From: Plasmodium malariae
Lineage: Eukaryota; Apicomplexa; Aconoidasida; Haemosporida; Plasmodiidae
Assembly: GCF_900090045.1 (NCBI RefSeq)
Contig: NC_041786.1
Coordinates: 3,237,001-3,301,000 of the forward strand
Direction of reading: 5' to 3'
DNA length: 64,000 bases
Positions 27,911-38,472 of this stretch are shown one piece after another. Numbering within the stretch: position 1 is the first letter of the stretch; each line of letters opens with the position of its first letter. The position numbers were made by a program, and so were the translations under genes. The notes below the pieces were generated by a model. That model had not been told where the DNA came from. It saw only the letters and a program-made list of their open reading frames with translations, and did no database searches.

Positions 27911-28300
27911 ATGGAAAACGATAAGCTAAAAGAAATAAACGAAGAAGATAATAAAAGAGTATTAATTTTACACAGAAATTATAGAGAGGGTTTATTTGAA
28001 AATAGGTTAAGATTTGAGTGTGAATTGGAGTTTGTACAATCGTTGAGTAATATGGACTACATAAAACATCTGTATGATAATAAATACTTTAATGATAAAA
28101 ATTTTTTGAATTATTTAAAATATTTAAATTATTGGAGAAGTAAGCCATATATTTTTTATATTCGTTTTCCCATTTGTTTATACGTTTTAGAAATATTAAA
28201 TGACAGTAAAATAAATGAATATCTCAAGAACTCAAATTCATTTAGCAATTTTATATATTATTTAAAATTACACTGGTTATTTTTCAACTACCAAACTTAG
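27911..28300 (+). CDS. MED31: Mediator of RNA polymerase II transcription subunit 31 (Soh1)
   Basis: This single-exon gene encodes 129 residues. MED31 is a small, highly conserved subunit of the Mediator middle module, which links transcription regulators to RNA polymerase II. The conserved core begins near residue 30 with NRLRFECELEFVQSLSNMDY, continues with YFNDKNFLNYLKYLNYW, and ends with ICLYVLEIL and YYLKLHWLFF; human MED31 has the same pattern. There is a 30-residue charged N-terminal extension. The 3' end lies only 294 bases before the start codon of the next plus-strand gene. Confidence 0.93.
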   Translation: MENDKLKEINEEDNKRVLILHRNYREGLFENRLRFECELEFVQSLSNMDYIKHLYDNKYFNDKNFLNYLKYLNYWRSKPYIFYIRFPICLYVLEILNDSKINEYLKNSNSFSNFIYYLKLHWLFFNYQT

Positions 28301-28594
28301 GACACATAATAGGAAATGAAGAATCCATCTGTACTTCTTCCTCTTCATCTATTTTTTTTTTCAGTTTTTGTTTAAGATATTTAAAAATGTAAAAAGAATT
28401 CACTTAAATTTCAACTTCAAATTTATTTAGTAGTGTAAAATTAAAAAATAGAAAAGAAAAATAGGAAAAAGAAAAAAAGATGGAAAGGCTCTTTGGAATG
28501 GGCAATCATACGTAATATTCTTTTTTTTTTTTCTTCCACTTCCACTTTTTCTACTTCGTCCATTCATTTTTTGATATCCCGTTTAAATGTAGAA
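28301..28594. other. Short intergenic region with an upstream ATG
   Basis: An out-of-frame ATG at 28480 starts an 11-codon reading frame (MERLFGMGNHT) that ends before the start codon chosen for the next gene. I tested it as a first exon with the GTAATA donor, but the phase does not match the acceptor TTAAATGTAG, so it is more likely an upstream ORF. Confidence 0.4.
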
Positions 28595-31500
28595 ATGAAA
28601 ATAAGAAAGAACATTTTTTCAAAAGCGTGTTACAGTTCTTGTATTCATAATAAGAATCAAAAAAATCTTAAGTTAAAAAAAGTTGGTTCACCTAAGGATA
28701 AATTGTTAGAAAACCTAAATTATTACTCAAGAAATGAAAAAAAAGACATATTAAAAAAAATTTTTGAAAATATTACTTTGAAAAGATGTAAGGTGAAAGA
28801 AGAACTCTTAAGATTTTATTTAAAAGATAAAGATATAAAAGGAATTTTAGAAGAAGAAAAGATTTTTGAGGAAAGTAGTAAATTATTTAGAATTGTTCAA
28901 GTGCAAAGTAATGAAGAGATGTTAATTAATAAATTTAATAGTTTCTATGATTTATTACTTTTTTCTATAGAAAATTTAAAGAGAAAAAGTATTTTATCAA
29001 TGAACCAAAAGGTATTTAAATTTAGTGACTGTTCAAAGTGTCCGAGTAATAATAACACACTTGAAAAATATGAATTTGATGTTAACAATTTAGATATAAT
29101 AAAAAAATTTATGGTTATTATTGACAAAAATTTAACTACATATGATAATACTTCCTCTACTTTTAAAAGATTTTTCTGTCTTCATAAATTTATAATTTAT
29201 TTTTTTAATTATTCCTTTCCTTTTATTGAAATATTTGATTATAAGTTTTTGCTGAAATATACCTATTTATATATAAAGTTAAGCCTTTTAGAAAGTACTC
29301 AGTTTTTTTATGAGCAAAAAAAAAAGTCAGAAAATTTTTTTTCAGTAAATATATCAGATGAGGATCTCTCATATTTGTCAAAGAATAATAATAAAAATAC
29401 TTTAAATTTATTGCTGCTGTTAAATAATCAAGTAGATCATTGTGATTTACTGAAATTGTCTGAGTTGTATTCGCTTTATTTTAAGAAAATAAAAATAGAC
29501 GAGTTGATAAAAAATGTTAACAACGATAGTTTTGAATATGTAAAGAATATTAATGAAGAAAAAAAAGATAAAAGCGCATTTGAAAAACAGCATAATAATT
29601 ATGGTTCCATTTTAGCTGTAGAGCACATTCCTTATGAAGTAACTGCAAATGAAAAGAATTACAAAGTAAATGATATGCCACATTATCATTATGGTTATTT
29701 CATTTGTGTCTACTTTAATTTTTTATTTTTACTGAATAAAATAGTTAGTAATTGTATTATATTCTTACCAAATATAGACAAAAATATATTTCACGTATTA
29801 GATTGCATAGGAATACTGTGTGAGCGCATTTTTGAAGAACATAATAATGTAGGTGAGAGAAAAATTAAAAATTTAAATTTATTTTTAAATAACAATGATA
29901 TAGAAAACTACATAATAAAAGAAATAATTAAAGGACGGACAATGGGTAACCATTTTATAGGGAACAAAATCGAAGAGAAAAAAAAAAACAACTTATTGGC
30001 TAGTAGGAGAGTAGATGAAGAGAATTATTTATTAAAAGAGGGAACCGACTATGTAGAAAATACTGAAAATGTATTAGAACAGAGTGAGAATACATATACC
30101 AACAATTTTTCACATGATCTTAAAAGGGATATCCTTTTTAGAAGTAATAATGACGCACGAAATGGCAGAGAAAAGTTTAAGTATATATATGAAGGTGATG
30201 AAATTAATTTCTGCAATGGTTTAAGAATATATAATGGGAAATCGGTGAACGATGATGTAAGCTTCAATAGTGAAGAAGAGCAACTTCTAAAACTGGACCT
30301 TTTTTATGAAGAATGTTTTTTAAACTTATACAGGAGTACCAAAAATTATGTGAAGTTACTCTTTGAAAGTATGACGGATTACTTCATTTTATACGATTGT
30401 GATAGTATTCTTAAATTCCTTCAAATAATATATATAACTAGATATATGAATATGCATAACATTAATGTTTTGTTCTACAGCATAAGGTTGAATTCAGAAT
30501 TTTTAAAGATATATCAAATTAAAAACATTTTGTTTTTTCTCGCATTATTTAAAAGTAGCTTCATAATTAAGGGTATAAATTTGCAGAAATCAATTTACAG
30601 TTGGTACAATAAACGATTAATATTTTTTTTAAGAAAAAAGTTAGAATTATACTTTGAAAGTAGTTCGTTAGAAAGTAGTATTAAAAGTATATTTCTTTTG
30701 TGTGACTTATTAAACTACAATAAAGTTATAAAAAAAATTTTACTAAAGAAATTAGTTTTATTAAATTTCAATAACATATATCCAGAGCTTTTCTGTCAGA
30801 TATTTTTTTTATTAAATAAATTAAGATTTGATGCGAGTAACAAATTATTTTCTGAATTGTTCTTAAAACATTATAAAAGGATAATTCCATCTCTAACATG
30901 TGCAGAAACTCTCGATTTAATTAAAAACACCGAATATTTAATAAATAAGAAGAAAAGAAAAATATTTGTTATTCAGATTTTATACTTTTTTAGAAAGTTA
31001 GAGCAAAGTAGCATTCTACGTGATGATAATACCCCAGTTAGTTTATATTGTATATTTAAATTAATTAATATTATAAATAAATTTAAATTATATGAATATT
31101 GTAGGAAAGACTATTTTTACCCAATTTATCAATTTATTTTTACCGCAAATGGAGTGCAAAATGGTTTAAACAAAGAAAGGAAGCATCATTTGTTGAGTGA
31201 TAACAATAGAGACATTTCAAAGTGTAACAATAATCCCTCAATTTTAGTAAAAAATAACGAGATATTATTATTAGATGAAAATGAAATAGATAGAGAAGAT
31301 AAAAGGAGTGATGTTCTTTTCTCAGAAAAAAACGAAAGCAGCATATCCCCTCGTACAGTTTATGGAAATGGGACATTTGTTAGGAAGGAGTGTGAGGGAA
31401 GTATAAAAATAAAATTGGAATTATTAACAATTAATCAAATATTAGATTTAATTTACTTTTGCATTAATACGAATAGAAATATATACTCTATAAGTGAACT

Positions 31501-32935
31501 ATATACAGATCTATTTTATAGATTAATTCGAAGCACTTATTTTTCAAAAAATCAACTGAATCTCACTTTTAGAAGTATATGGATGTCGAGAGTTTTTCAC
31601 GCACATTTTTTTAAAGCTTTAGTAGATATTATAATAAATAATAAAAAAATTGTTGATAGTTCCATTTTTTCATTAGATATATTACTATGTTTATGCTCCT
31701 ATAAACATGATAAAATATATGAATCTTTAATTATTTCCATGTTTGATATATGTTTTAATGATATAGATAAAATTTTAAAAAATATAAATACGCAGATACT
31801 TTTTTACTATTGTTTTATTTTTTTGGAAGTATATTATCCATTGCTATATTTAAAAGTTACGAAAAAAAGGAGAAATTCTTTCGTGAAAAGTGAAATTATC
31901 AAAGGCAAATTACAAAATGATGGGACAGATAAAAATAAAAAATTAATTAGAAAGAAGGATAATTTTGAAACGAATGAAGAAAAGGAAGCAAGTAGCAACA
32001 TTATTGATTACAACTTGGAACAATATAGAATTAATATGAACTTCAAAATGATTGGAAAAACTAAAAAAATGTCTAATAATCTTCGTGAAAGTAATCAGAA
32101 GAATCGTATAAATGAAGATAAAATAGTAACAAGCAGAATAAATGCTATATATGTGGAAGATAGTATAGATACTGCTACCACTGTTGATATATTAAAATAT
32201 TTAAAACAACTTTTTTTTCTCCAGCAAAAAAAGCATGCTTATGGTTATGACTTAATTAAGTTTTACGAAATACTCCATAAATTAAATATAACAAAAATGA
32301 AGCTTAATAATGCACCGAATATTTTTTTTAAAAATCAAGAAATTAATGATTTATTTGTTCTGAATGCATATTTTCCTCTTCTAAAATTTTCCATATTATT
32401 TATAAAAAAGGAGAGAGTCTCGAAAAATGTGATAAAAATATCAGATATATGGAGGATGGATAAAGGTACCAAAAAGTGTGGCACAATTACTATTGATGAT
32501 GCAAGTTTATTGGAAGTAAAAAATGAATCTTCGGAACGAAATATGGGGAAGAAAAATATCTGCGGAAGTGCAAATGTTTGGAGCAATGTAAATTGTGAGT
32601 ACTACCTAAATAATGAAAATAAAGACTCTGAAATAGTGTCTAACTCCCTTTTTAATGATTACTGTGAGAACCAAATTGACATATTGGCACAAAAACTTTA
32701 TTTGTATAAAAATTATAGAATAAATGTTATGGTTATACCTATTGAAAAGGTTTATATGTTTTTTAAAATACACGATAGGGAAGAACAGAATTCTATTATA
32801 AATGAATCAAATATTATATTTGACAGGGTGTATAAAGAAATTATGAATAGTAATAAAGGTCAAATTTTTGCAGATGTTGATATCTTATCATCGCTTATGA
32901 AGAAGCAATTACAATATATTTTTCGTTTAAATTAG
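28595..32935 (+). CDS. Large conserved protein, function unknown; possibly an organellar RAP-type protein
   Basis: This single-exon gene encodes 1,446 residues from the ATG at 28595. The N-terminus, MKIRKNIFSKACYSSCIHNK, is basic and free of acidic residues, as in mitochondrial presequences. The body is helical and Leu/Ile/Phe/Asn/Lys-rich, with repeated patterns such as FLLCDLLNYNKVIKKIL that recall the degenerate helical repeats of organellar RNA-binding proteins. Near the C-terminus, KNYRINVMVIPIEKVYMFF is weakly like the core of a RAP domain, where a hydrophobic strand is followed by an Ile-Pro pair. This is suggestive only. Asn/Glu/Lys-rich insertions (for example near 29890-30300 and 31900-32160) separate the helical parts. 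The frame extends upstream to 28493 without an ATG, so this start is chosen. Confidence 0.75.
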   Translation: MKIRKNIFSKACYSSCIHNKNQKNLKLKKVGSPKDKLLENLNYYSRNEKKDILKKIFENITLKRCKVKEELLRFYLKDKDIKGILEEEKIFEESSKLFRIVQVQSNEEMLINKFNSFYDLLLFSIENLKRKSILSMNQKVFKFSDCSKCPSNNNTLEKYEFDVNNLDIIKKFMVIIDKNLTTYDNTSSTFKRFFCLHKFIIYFFNYSFPFIEIFDYKFLLKYTYLYIKLSLLESTQFFYEQKKKSENFFSVNISDEDLSYLSKNNNKNTLNLLLLLNNQVDHCDLLKLSELYSLYFKKIKIDELIKNVNNDSFEYVKNINEEKKDKSAFEKQHNNYGSILAVEHIPYEVTANEKNYKVNDMPHYHYGYFICVYFNFLFLLNKIVSNCIIFLPNIDKNIFHVLDCIGILCERIFEEHNNVGERKIKNLNLFLNNNDIENYIIKEIIKGRTMGNHFIGNKIEEKKKNNLLASRRVDEENYLLKEGTDYVENTENVLEQSENTYTNNFSHDLKRDILFRSNNDARNGREKFKYIYEGDEINFCNGLRIYNGKSVNDDVSFNSEEEQLLKLDLFYEECFLNLYRSTKNYVKLLFESMTDYFILYDCDSILKFLQIIYITRYMNMHNINVLFYSIRLNSEFLKIYQIKNILFFLALFKSSFIIKGINLQKSIYSWYNKRLIFFLRKKLELYFESSSLESSIKSIFLLCDLLNYNKVIKKILLKKLVLLNFNNIYPELFCQIFFLLNKLRFDASNKLFSELFLKHYKRIIPSLTCAETLDLIKNTEYLINKKKRKIFVIQILYFFRKLEQSSILRDDNTPVSLYCIFKLINIINKFKLYEYCRKDYFYPIYQFIFTANGVQNGLNKERKHHLLSDNNRDISKCNNNPSILVKNNEILLLDENEIDREDKRSDVLFSEKNESSISPRTVYGNGTFVRKECEGSIKIKLELLTINQILDLIYFCINTNRNIYSISELYTDLFYRLIRSTYFSKNQLNLTFRSIWMSRVFHAHFFKALVDIIINNKKIVDSSIFSLDILLCLCSYKHDKIYESLIISMFDICFNDIDKILKNINTQILFYYCFIFLEVYYPLLYLKVTKKRRNSFVKSEIIKGKLQNDGTDKNKKLIRKKDNFETNEEKEASSNIIDYNLEQYRINMNFKMIGKTKKMSNNLRESNQKNRINEDKIVTSRINAIYVEDSIDTATTVDILKYLKQLFFLQQKKHAYGYDLIKFYEILHKLNITKMKLNNAPNIFFKNQEINDLFVLNAYFPLLKFSILFIKKERVSKNVIKISDIWRMDKGTKKCGTITIDDASLLEVKNESSERNMGKKNICGSANVWSNVNCEYYLNNENKDSEIVSNSLFNDYCENQIDILAQKLYLYKNYRINVMVIPIEKVYMFFKIHDREEQNSIINESNIIFDRVYKEIMNSNKGQIFADVDILSSLMKKQLQYIFRLN

Positions 32936-33837
32936 TACTAAATGGAATAGATAAAATTGATTAATATTAAAGGTAAAATGATAGCACATGATAATATGCA
33001 TATCTTTGAAGTGTCCTAAAAAGGTGTTTATGTTTTTAATGATTTGCATATTTCGCACTTTAAGTGTTATGGAAATTGTGCAGTAAAAAATAAGGATTTT
33101 TTTTTTTTTTGATTTTTTTATATCTACAAATAGTAATACTCAAGGGAAAAGGAAAAAGAAAAAAAATAACGTAATTTGTTCCTATAGTTAATTATACTAT
33201 ATACATAATAAAATTGAATTAATTCTTAATGTTTCTGGGAAATTTTTTTCACAAGATCTCAGTACATTCTTAATGGAACATCCTCACCCCTACCTTTTGT
33301 GAAATGTTATATTTTGTTCATTTGCATGAATGTTAAAATTAGTTAATTTGTAATTTATCAATTTGTTAATATGTCAACTTGTTAATATGTTAACTTGTTA
33401 ATATGTTAAATTGTTAATATGTTAAATTGTTAATATGTTAAATTGCTAATATGTTAATTTAATGTTTTATAATTTTTTATTGCAGAAATGATGAATCCAT
33501 CATTTGAAATCTTCAAAAATGAAAAGATGTATTTGGCATAAAAATGCACAGTAAAAAAGCTAATTAAAATATGCTTAAATCGTGCCTGTGAACTCAGGTG
33601 TTCATATTCATAATATCTGGGAATTACCAATCATCTTTTTCAAATGCTAAGAAAAGATATTGAAAAAAGAATGCTTTAGGCATATAAAAAAATGATGAAA
33701 TAAAATGTGATAATGTAAAATGACTAACAAAAAGTATTAAACGCATTATACTAAAAGAGTTGTATATTTTGCATTATATAGCATATATATATGTATATAT
33801 ATATTTTCCATATACATATATTTTTTCTCCTTTAAAC
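32936..33837. other. Intergenic region with a 16-bp tandem repeat
   Basis: This 0.9-kb gap lies upstream of the DEAH-like gene and holds the repeat at 33363-33458. Just after it, TTTTATTGCAG is followed by a 17-codon open frame starting at 33488 (MMNPSFEIFKNEKMYLA). It could be a noncoding splice acceptor in the 5' UTR plus an upstream ORF. Confidence 0.5.
33363..33458 (+). repeat. Tandem repeat, six copies of a 16-bp unit
   Basis: Six adjacent 16-base units of the form TTGTTAATATGTTAAA cover 96 bases. Units differ at only a few positions (for example AAC or AAT at the end, and TTGC in the last copy). The array is about 380 bases upstream of the next start codon. Confidence 0.92.
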
Positions 33838-36687
33838 ATGAGAAACTACGTGATATTCAATAGAGATGAAAAGAAATTACTGTTTGAAAAGTTTGAAAGT
33901 GAAATTTTAAATTTATTAAAAATACATAATGTTTTCCTCATCGCTGGTAGACTGGGTTTTGACGAATTAATAAAACTAGTTCTAATTTTATATGAAAAGA
34001 AATTTCATGCATTAAATGAAACTAGCAAATTATGCTTAGTATTTTCTGAAAAAATTTTTACCAATTGTTATCACCTAATTGAAGATGACTCAAGAGATTT
34101 TTTTTCCTTTTTAAATGATTATGACAACAGAAATGTAGATACCAAAGGAAGTAACAAAATTTTAGTTCTTGATGAATCAAAGCTACTTCAAAAAATATTA
34201 TTTGACCCGCTACTAATTGAGTTTAATATAGTAATTTTAACAAACATTCACAAAAGACTAACAAAAACAGATTTAATTCTATCACTGTTAAAGAAGATTC
34301 TTGTAAAAAGAAACGACTTATTCATTTTTATCTTTTCTGATTTTTTTGTTGAAAATGTTCTTAACTTTTTTGATTCATATAATAGTAAACTCAATTTTAA
34401 CCTAACAGCGTCGTCAACAAGTAGAAGTATAGAACATGAACGAATAGATCTGCAAGATGCTGCTGAAAATAATGCTCCGATATTGGAAGAAGGAGAAAAA
34501 AGTGAAAATGCACATAAGAAAAGTGAAGATAGTATAATATTATTCCATCATTTAAAAAAGGAAAACCGGGATGACATTGCAAGAAGGGAAAAATATAGAG
34601 AAATCAAACGAGAAAAAAAAGAACGCAAAAAATATAAAAAAGGTAGTAAAAGTAGTAGTAGTTATGAACGCATGAAAATCCTTAATTATGAAAAAAAACA
34701 TAATATTTTAAAGAATGAAAAAGAAAAAATCATAGGGAAATTAAAAAGACAATGGGGTACACCTTTAGAAGATCACATTTATATAAAGAAGCATGCTCGT
34801 AAAAACAGCGATGGAGATAATGAACAACAGGGAAATAAAAAAAGTTCGTCCATAAAAAGTAAGAAATTGAAGGATTTATTAAATAATAAAAAAAAATACT
34901 TTTCAAGGAGTAGAAGTAACAGCCTACTAAAAGATAAAGAGATAGATAAAGTTTTATTCTTAAATAATTGTGAAAATTCTATTTTTTCCGATTCCGATAT
35001 GGAAGATCAGAAAAAATTGAAATTCAAAGGAGAGAAAGGCAAAGGAGACACACTTAAAAAAAAAAAAAATGCGTTAAATTGCTTCTTTGTAAACTCAGCT
35101 AAGCACTCTTTAGTTCCTGATGATTATAAAGATGAAATCGATGATTTTCAGATCATAGACAGAAAACATGTAAATAATGCAAACTACGAAATTAATAAAA
35201 AATTAGAAGAATGGAAAGATGTTGTAGAAAAGTTAGAAAAAATTAATAACGTCATTAGCATATTCATTTTTAATATTTTGAATTATAGTAGTTTCAATAA
35301 TTATGAGGCGAAACAAAGGCGGACAAAGGAGTTTCAGCATAACCAAATTTATTACCTGAAAGAAAGATGTTCCAATTACTTAGAAATGAGCATCACGCTG
35401 ATTAAAAAATTATATGAGGATAAGAAAAGAACTGATCAGAATATTCTTATTTATTTAAATAATGAATATGAAATAGATGTAGTTAAAAAGGGTTTGCGAA
35501 ATAAAAATATTGAAAGCACGCATATAGAAATAATATATGATGCGTATAGAGATGATATAGATTTATATGAATTAAAGAACAAAATTATAATTGTAAAAGA
35601 TATAGTGTTTTACTTTTATAACAAGTTCAAAAATGTGAAATACATGATAGATACATGCTTTATGAAAGACAAAATTTATGATTATGATTTAAATGTAACA
35701 AATGAATTTACTGTATTATGTAGTAAAAGCATATGTGAAGAAAGAAGACTTGCTTGCAACAGTTCTATTTGTTTTCGACTAATAACCTTGAATGATTATA
35801 TGGATTTATTGGATGAATTTCCCATTCCTGAAATATTAAAAAAGGATATTTTTTATAATATATATTTTTTAAAAACTATAGGAATAAAAAATATTTGTTC
35901 TTTTGACTTTGTTACAGCTCCGATGTTAAAATCATTAAAAAGATGTTTTGAGCTATTTTATATATTAAAATTGATGGATATTGATGGAAATTTAATTGAT
36001 AAAAAGCTAAGTTTATTAATTTGTTATTTACCCTTAAAATTTAAATATAGCATATTTTTATTAAATAGTATAAGGTACAAATGTGTTGGAGAAGTCTCCA
36101 TAATAATTAGTATGTTAATTAATGAACCTATATTTTTATATAACAATAAGAATGTGAACAGATTAAAAACAATGAGGTTATCCTTAATGGCAGAAGAAAG
36201 TGATATTTTAAGTTATTATAATATATTTCAAAATTTTGAAATGGCAAAGAATAAAAAGAGCTTTTGTAATGATAACTTTTTAGTTTATAGATCCATTAAA
36301 AAGGCTACGAAATTTTTTATTAAATTAAAAAGGATACTACATGATTTTGGAATAGATATGGAGAGGTCAAATAATATAGAATTCATTTTTAAAGCAAAAA
36401 TATCTGCTTTCTTTTACAATGTTTCAAAAGTAGTGAAAGATAATAAATATGAATTATTAAATAAGAGAAGTGGACCTAGGCTATTTCACCTTGATTCTTT
36501 ATCTGTTTTAAACGAAAGGGAAGAGGTTAAGAGAAAATTTATTGTATACACAGATGCATATTCAAATAATGAATCTAGAATTTTTATTAGACATGCATCT
36601 ATTATTGACCCATCTTGGCTGACTAATGTATGTCCTTCCTATTTCTCCAACCAACACGAACAAAAATTTGAGGAAGTACAAACATGA
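33838..36687 (+). CDS. DHX35-like DEAH-box protein without catalytic motifs (predicted pseudohelicase)
   Basis: The 949-residue product follows the DHX35 architecture. At residues 30-50, FLIAGRLGFDELIK sits where the Walker A loop (GETGCGKS) should be. Around 124-152, ILFDPLLIEFNIVILTNIHK and then LTKTDLILSLLKKIL match the DEAH region, but the four key residues are TNIH. Motif III (SAT) is FSD. Residues about 195-480 are a Lys/Ser/Glu-rich insertion. The second RecA half includes VKYMIDTCFMKDKIYDYDLN, and motif VI (QRAGRGGR) is replaced by ERRLACNS near 634. The winged-helix and ratchet region (FDFVTAPMLKSLKRCFELFY) and the OB-fold (RKFIVYTDAY, later IDPSWLTNVCPSYF) are well kept. DHX35 is a spliceosome-associated helicase elsewhere. 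Here a non-enzymatic scaffold role is inferred. The ATG at 33838 is chosen; the frame upstream has no ATG. Confidence 0.85.
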   Translation: MRNYVIFNRDEKKLLFEKFESEILNLLKIHNVFLIAGRLGFDELIKLVLILYEKKFHALNETSKLCLVFSEKIFTNCYHLIEDDSRDFFSFLNDYDNRNVDTKGSNKILVLDESKLLQKILFDPLLIEFNIVILTNIHKRLTKTDLILSLLKKILVKRNDLFIFIFSDFFVENVLNFFDSYNSKLNFNLTASSTSRSIEHERIDLQDAAENNAPILEEGEKSENAHKKSEDSIILFHHLKKENRDDIARREKYREIKREKKERKKYKKGSKSSSSYERMKILNYEKKHNILKNEKEKIIGKLKRQWGTPLEDHIYIKKHARKNSDGDNEQQGNKKSSSIKSKKLKDLLNNKKKYFSRSRSNSLLKDKEIDKVLFLNNCENSIFSDSDMEDQKKLKFKGEKGKGDTLKKKKNALNCFFVNSAKHSLVPDDYKDEIDDFQIIDRKHVNNANYEINKKLEEWKDVVEKLEKINNVISIFIFNILNYSSFNNYEAKQRRTKEFQHNQIYYLKERCSNYLEMSITLIKKLYEDKKRTDQNILIYLNNEYEIDVVKKGLRNKNIESTHIEIIYDAYRDDIDLYELKNKIIIVKDIVFYFYNKFKNVKYMIDTCFMKDKIYDYDLNVTNEFTVLCSKSICEERRLACNSSICFRLITLNDYMDLLDEFPIPEILKKDIFYNIYFLKTIGIKNICSFDFVTAPMLKSLKRCFELFYILKLMDIDGNLIDKKLSLLICYLPLKFKYSIFLLNSIRYKCVGEVSIIISMLINEPIFLYNNKNVNRLKTMRLSLMAEESDILSYYNIFQNFEMAKNKKSFCNDNFLVYRSIKKATKFFIKLKRILHDFGIDMERSNNIEFIFKAKISAFFYNVSKVVKDNKYELLNKRSGPRLFHLDSLSVLNEREEVKRKFIVYTDAYSNNESRIFIRHASIIDPSWLTNVCPSYFSNQHEQKFEEVQT

Positions 36688-37785
36688 AGTGATGTACCCA
36701 TATGCGTGCTTGTATGTGTATTTATTTAGGTATGTATATATATTTACACGAATAAACAACTTATTGAAATTCGTTTTCCTGTTTTACATAATGTGAAAAA
36801 ATTGAAAAAAGTTTAAATAATTTTACAGTATTTTATTTTTTTTTTTTTAATCCATAAATTAATATCCACATGTGACTATTAAAAGTTTTTCCTATGTACC
36901 CCTAACAGTCCCCTTACATAAAAATTTTTATATGTTGTTCAAGGGGTTTCAATAAATCGAATTAGCATTGAATTATATTAAGTTAATGTTTTTAAAGCAC
37001 ATCCATTAATTCGGGAGCTCTATAAATTTAACGTGCCATTACTAATTATTTTATAAAAAAAGTTTTTTTTTGTTAATTATATTTTCCTGTTTGCTTGTTT
37101 GTTTTTGTAAAATTTGGCTTGTTTATTGTTTCATTTTTAACGAGTCCCATATTTGCTTATACTACATTTTTCTAATTCGTGAGCCGTCAAAGTTAAATTA
37201 TTAACTTCAGCATTTTGATATATGTATATATATGTATGTACGTATACATGTATGCATACACATATATTCATATAAACACATAGATAATAATATGAGGTTC
37301 CCCCAGTTGTGTGACTACTTCAGAATCATATTCAATTCAAAAAGGGAAATAAGAAAAAAATTGATAATTTTTACTTATGAGATTTTATTTTTTTCTATAG
37401 AAAAGTTTATATAATTTTCAGAATTTGAAAAAACGTTTTTCGATTTTTAGTATTCTTTTAAAATATAACTTTTATAATATTTTTTGTGCAAGAAAATGGT
37501 TAAAGGTTTAAGTAATTTTCTTGTAAATGAAATACAAAGTTCATAGTTACATACGGAATATGTGATATTTTTTTTTTTTTTTTTTATGCTGTTATTAATT
37601 GAAGAAAAAGTTAATTTTATAACGTTATGTAAAGAAATATTTAAGTTAATTTTTCCTTTTTAAAGAGTTGAAAAATTTTGCAAAAATGAAATGTAACGGT
37701 GTATTAACAAAAAAAGTACATTTTCCCTTTTTTCCCCTGCTTTCATTTCAACTATTTATTAGTGAATAATGAAGATTATGGAAAA
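36688..37785. other. Intergenic region upstream of COX11
   Basis: This 1.1-kb AT-rich region separates two plus-strand genes. A 40-codon frame from an ATG at 37292 (MRFPQLCDYFRIIFNSKREI and onward) is the only ORF with mixed composition. It ends at 37414 without a clear link to COX11, and I do not call it a gene. Confidence 0.5.
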
Positions 37786-38472
37786 ATGAGTGTAATCAAA
37801 ATTTTTTTTAGTATATTAAGCAGTAGAAGAAGAAATAAGTTGAAGAATAATATGTTAGTAATAGAAAAGAAAGAAAAAATAGAAACTCCTTATATATATT
37901 TATCCATATCTGCATTTATGTTTGGTTTATCCTTTGCTTTTGTTCCATTGTATCAACTTATTTGCCAGTCAACTGGATATGGAGGAGAAATACGAAAAAA
38001 ATTAGATATTAGTAGTTTAATGAATAAAAAAGTAAATAATAAGAATAGATTAATTGAAGTTAACTTTACAAGCCAGTCTAATATGCCATGGGTATTCGAA
38101 CCAGAGCAAAAAAGTATTATTGTGAAACCTGGTGAAACAGTATTAGCATTTTATAAAGCTAAAAATCTGCTAAACAAACCTATAATAGGAATAGCACTAT
38201 ATCATGTACTGCCGGACGAAGCAGGCTTATATTTTAATAAAATTCAATGCTTTTGTTTTGAAGAACAAATGTTAAATGCAAATGAAGAAATTGATTTACC
38301 TGTTCTATTTTTTATTGATCCTGATATTTTAAATGATTCTAGATTAAAAAATTTAGAAAAAATTACGTTATCATATATATTTTTTGAGTCTGATTCAGAA
38401 ATTCCAGAGGAATATCAACATCTTTCAAGAGTAATTGCAACAAAGAAAAAAGCAGATTTTCAAGTTATGTGA
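37786..38472 (+). CDS. COX11: Cytochrome c oxidase assembly protein COX11
   Basis: This single-exon gene encodes 228 residues from the ATG at 37786. COX11 is a mitochondrial inner-membrane copper chaperone that delivers copper to the Cu-B site of cytochrome c oxidase subunit 1. A basic N-terminus (SSRRRNKLKNN) precedes one membrane span (IYLSISAFMFGLSFAFVPLY), then CQSTGYGG, and a globular domain with NMPWVFEPEQKSI and VKPGETVLAFYKAKN. The copper-binding motif CFCFEEQ is intact, followed by LPVLFFIDPDI and ITLSYIFFE as in human COX11. The frame continues a few codons upstream to a GTG at 37762, but no earlier ATG is present. Confidence 0.95.
   Translation: MSVIKIFFSILSSRRRNKLKNNMLVIEKKEKIETPYIYLSISAFMFGLSFAFVPLYQLICQSTGYGGEIRKKLDISSLMNKKVNNKNRLIEVNFTSQSNMPWVFEPEQKSIIVKPGETVLAFYKAKNLLNKPIIGIALYHVLPDEAGLYFNKIQCFCFEEQMLNANEEIDLPVLFFIDPDILNDSRLKNLEKITLSYIFFESDSEIPEEYQHLSRVIATKKKADFQVM

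Noticed and set aside
28480..28515. Alternative first exon for the gene at 28595
   Set aside because: The GTAATA donor leaves two bases while the acceptor at 28592 needs one, so the joined frame hits a stop.
37232..37414. Possible upstream exon of COX11
   Set aside because: COX11 already has a complete domain and a basic N-terminus from 37786, and I found no phase-consistent donor and acceptor linking the two.
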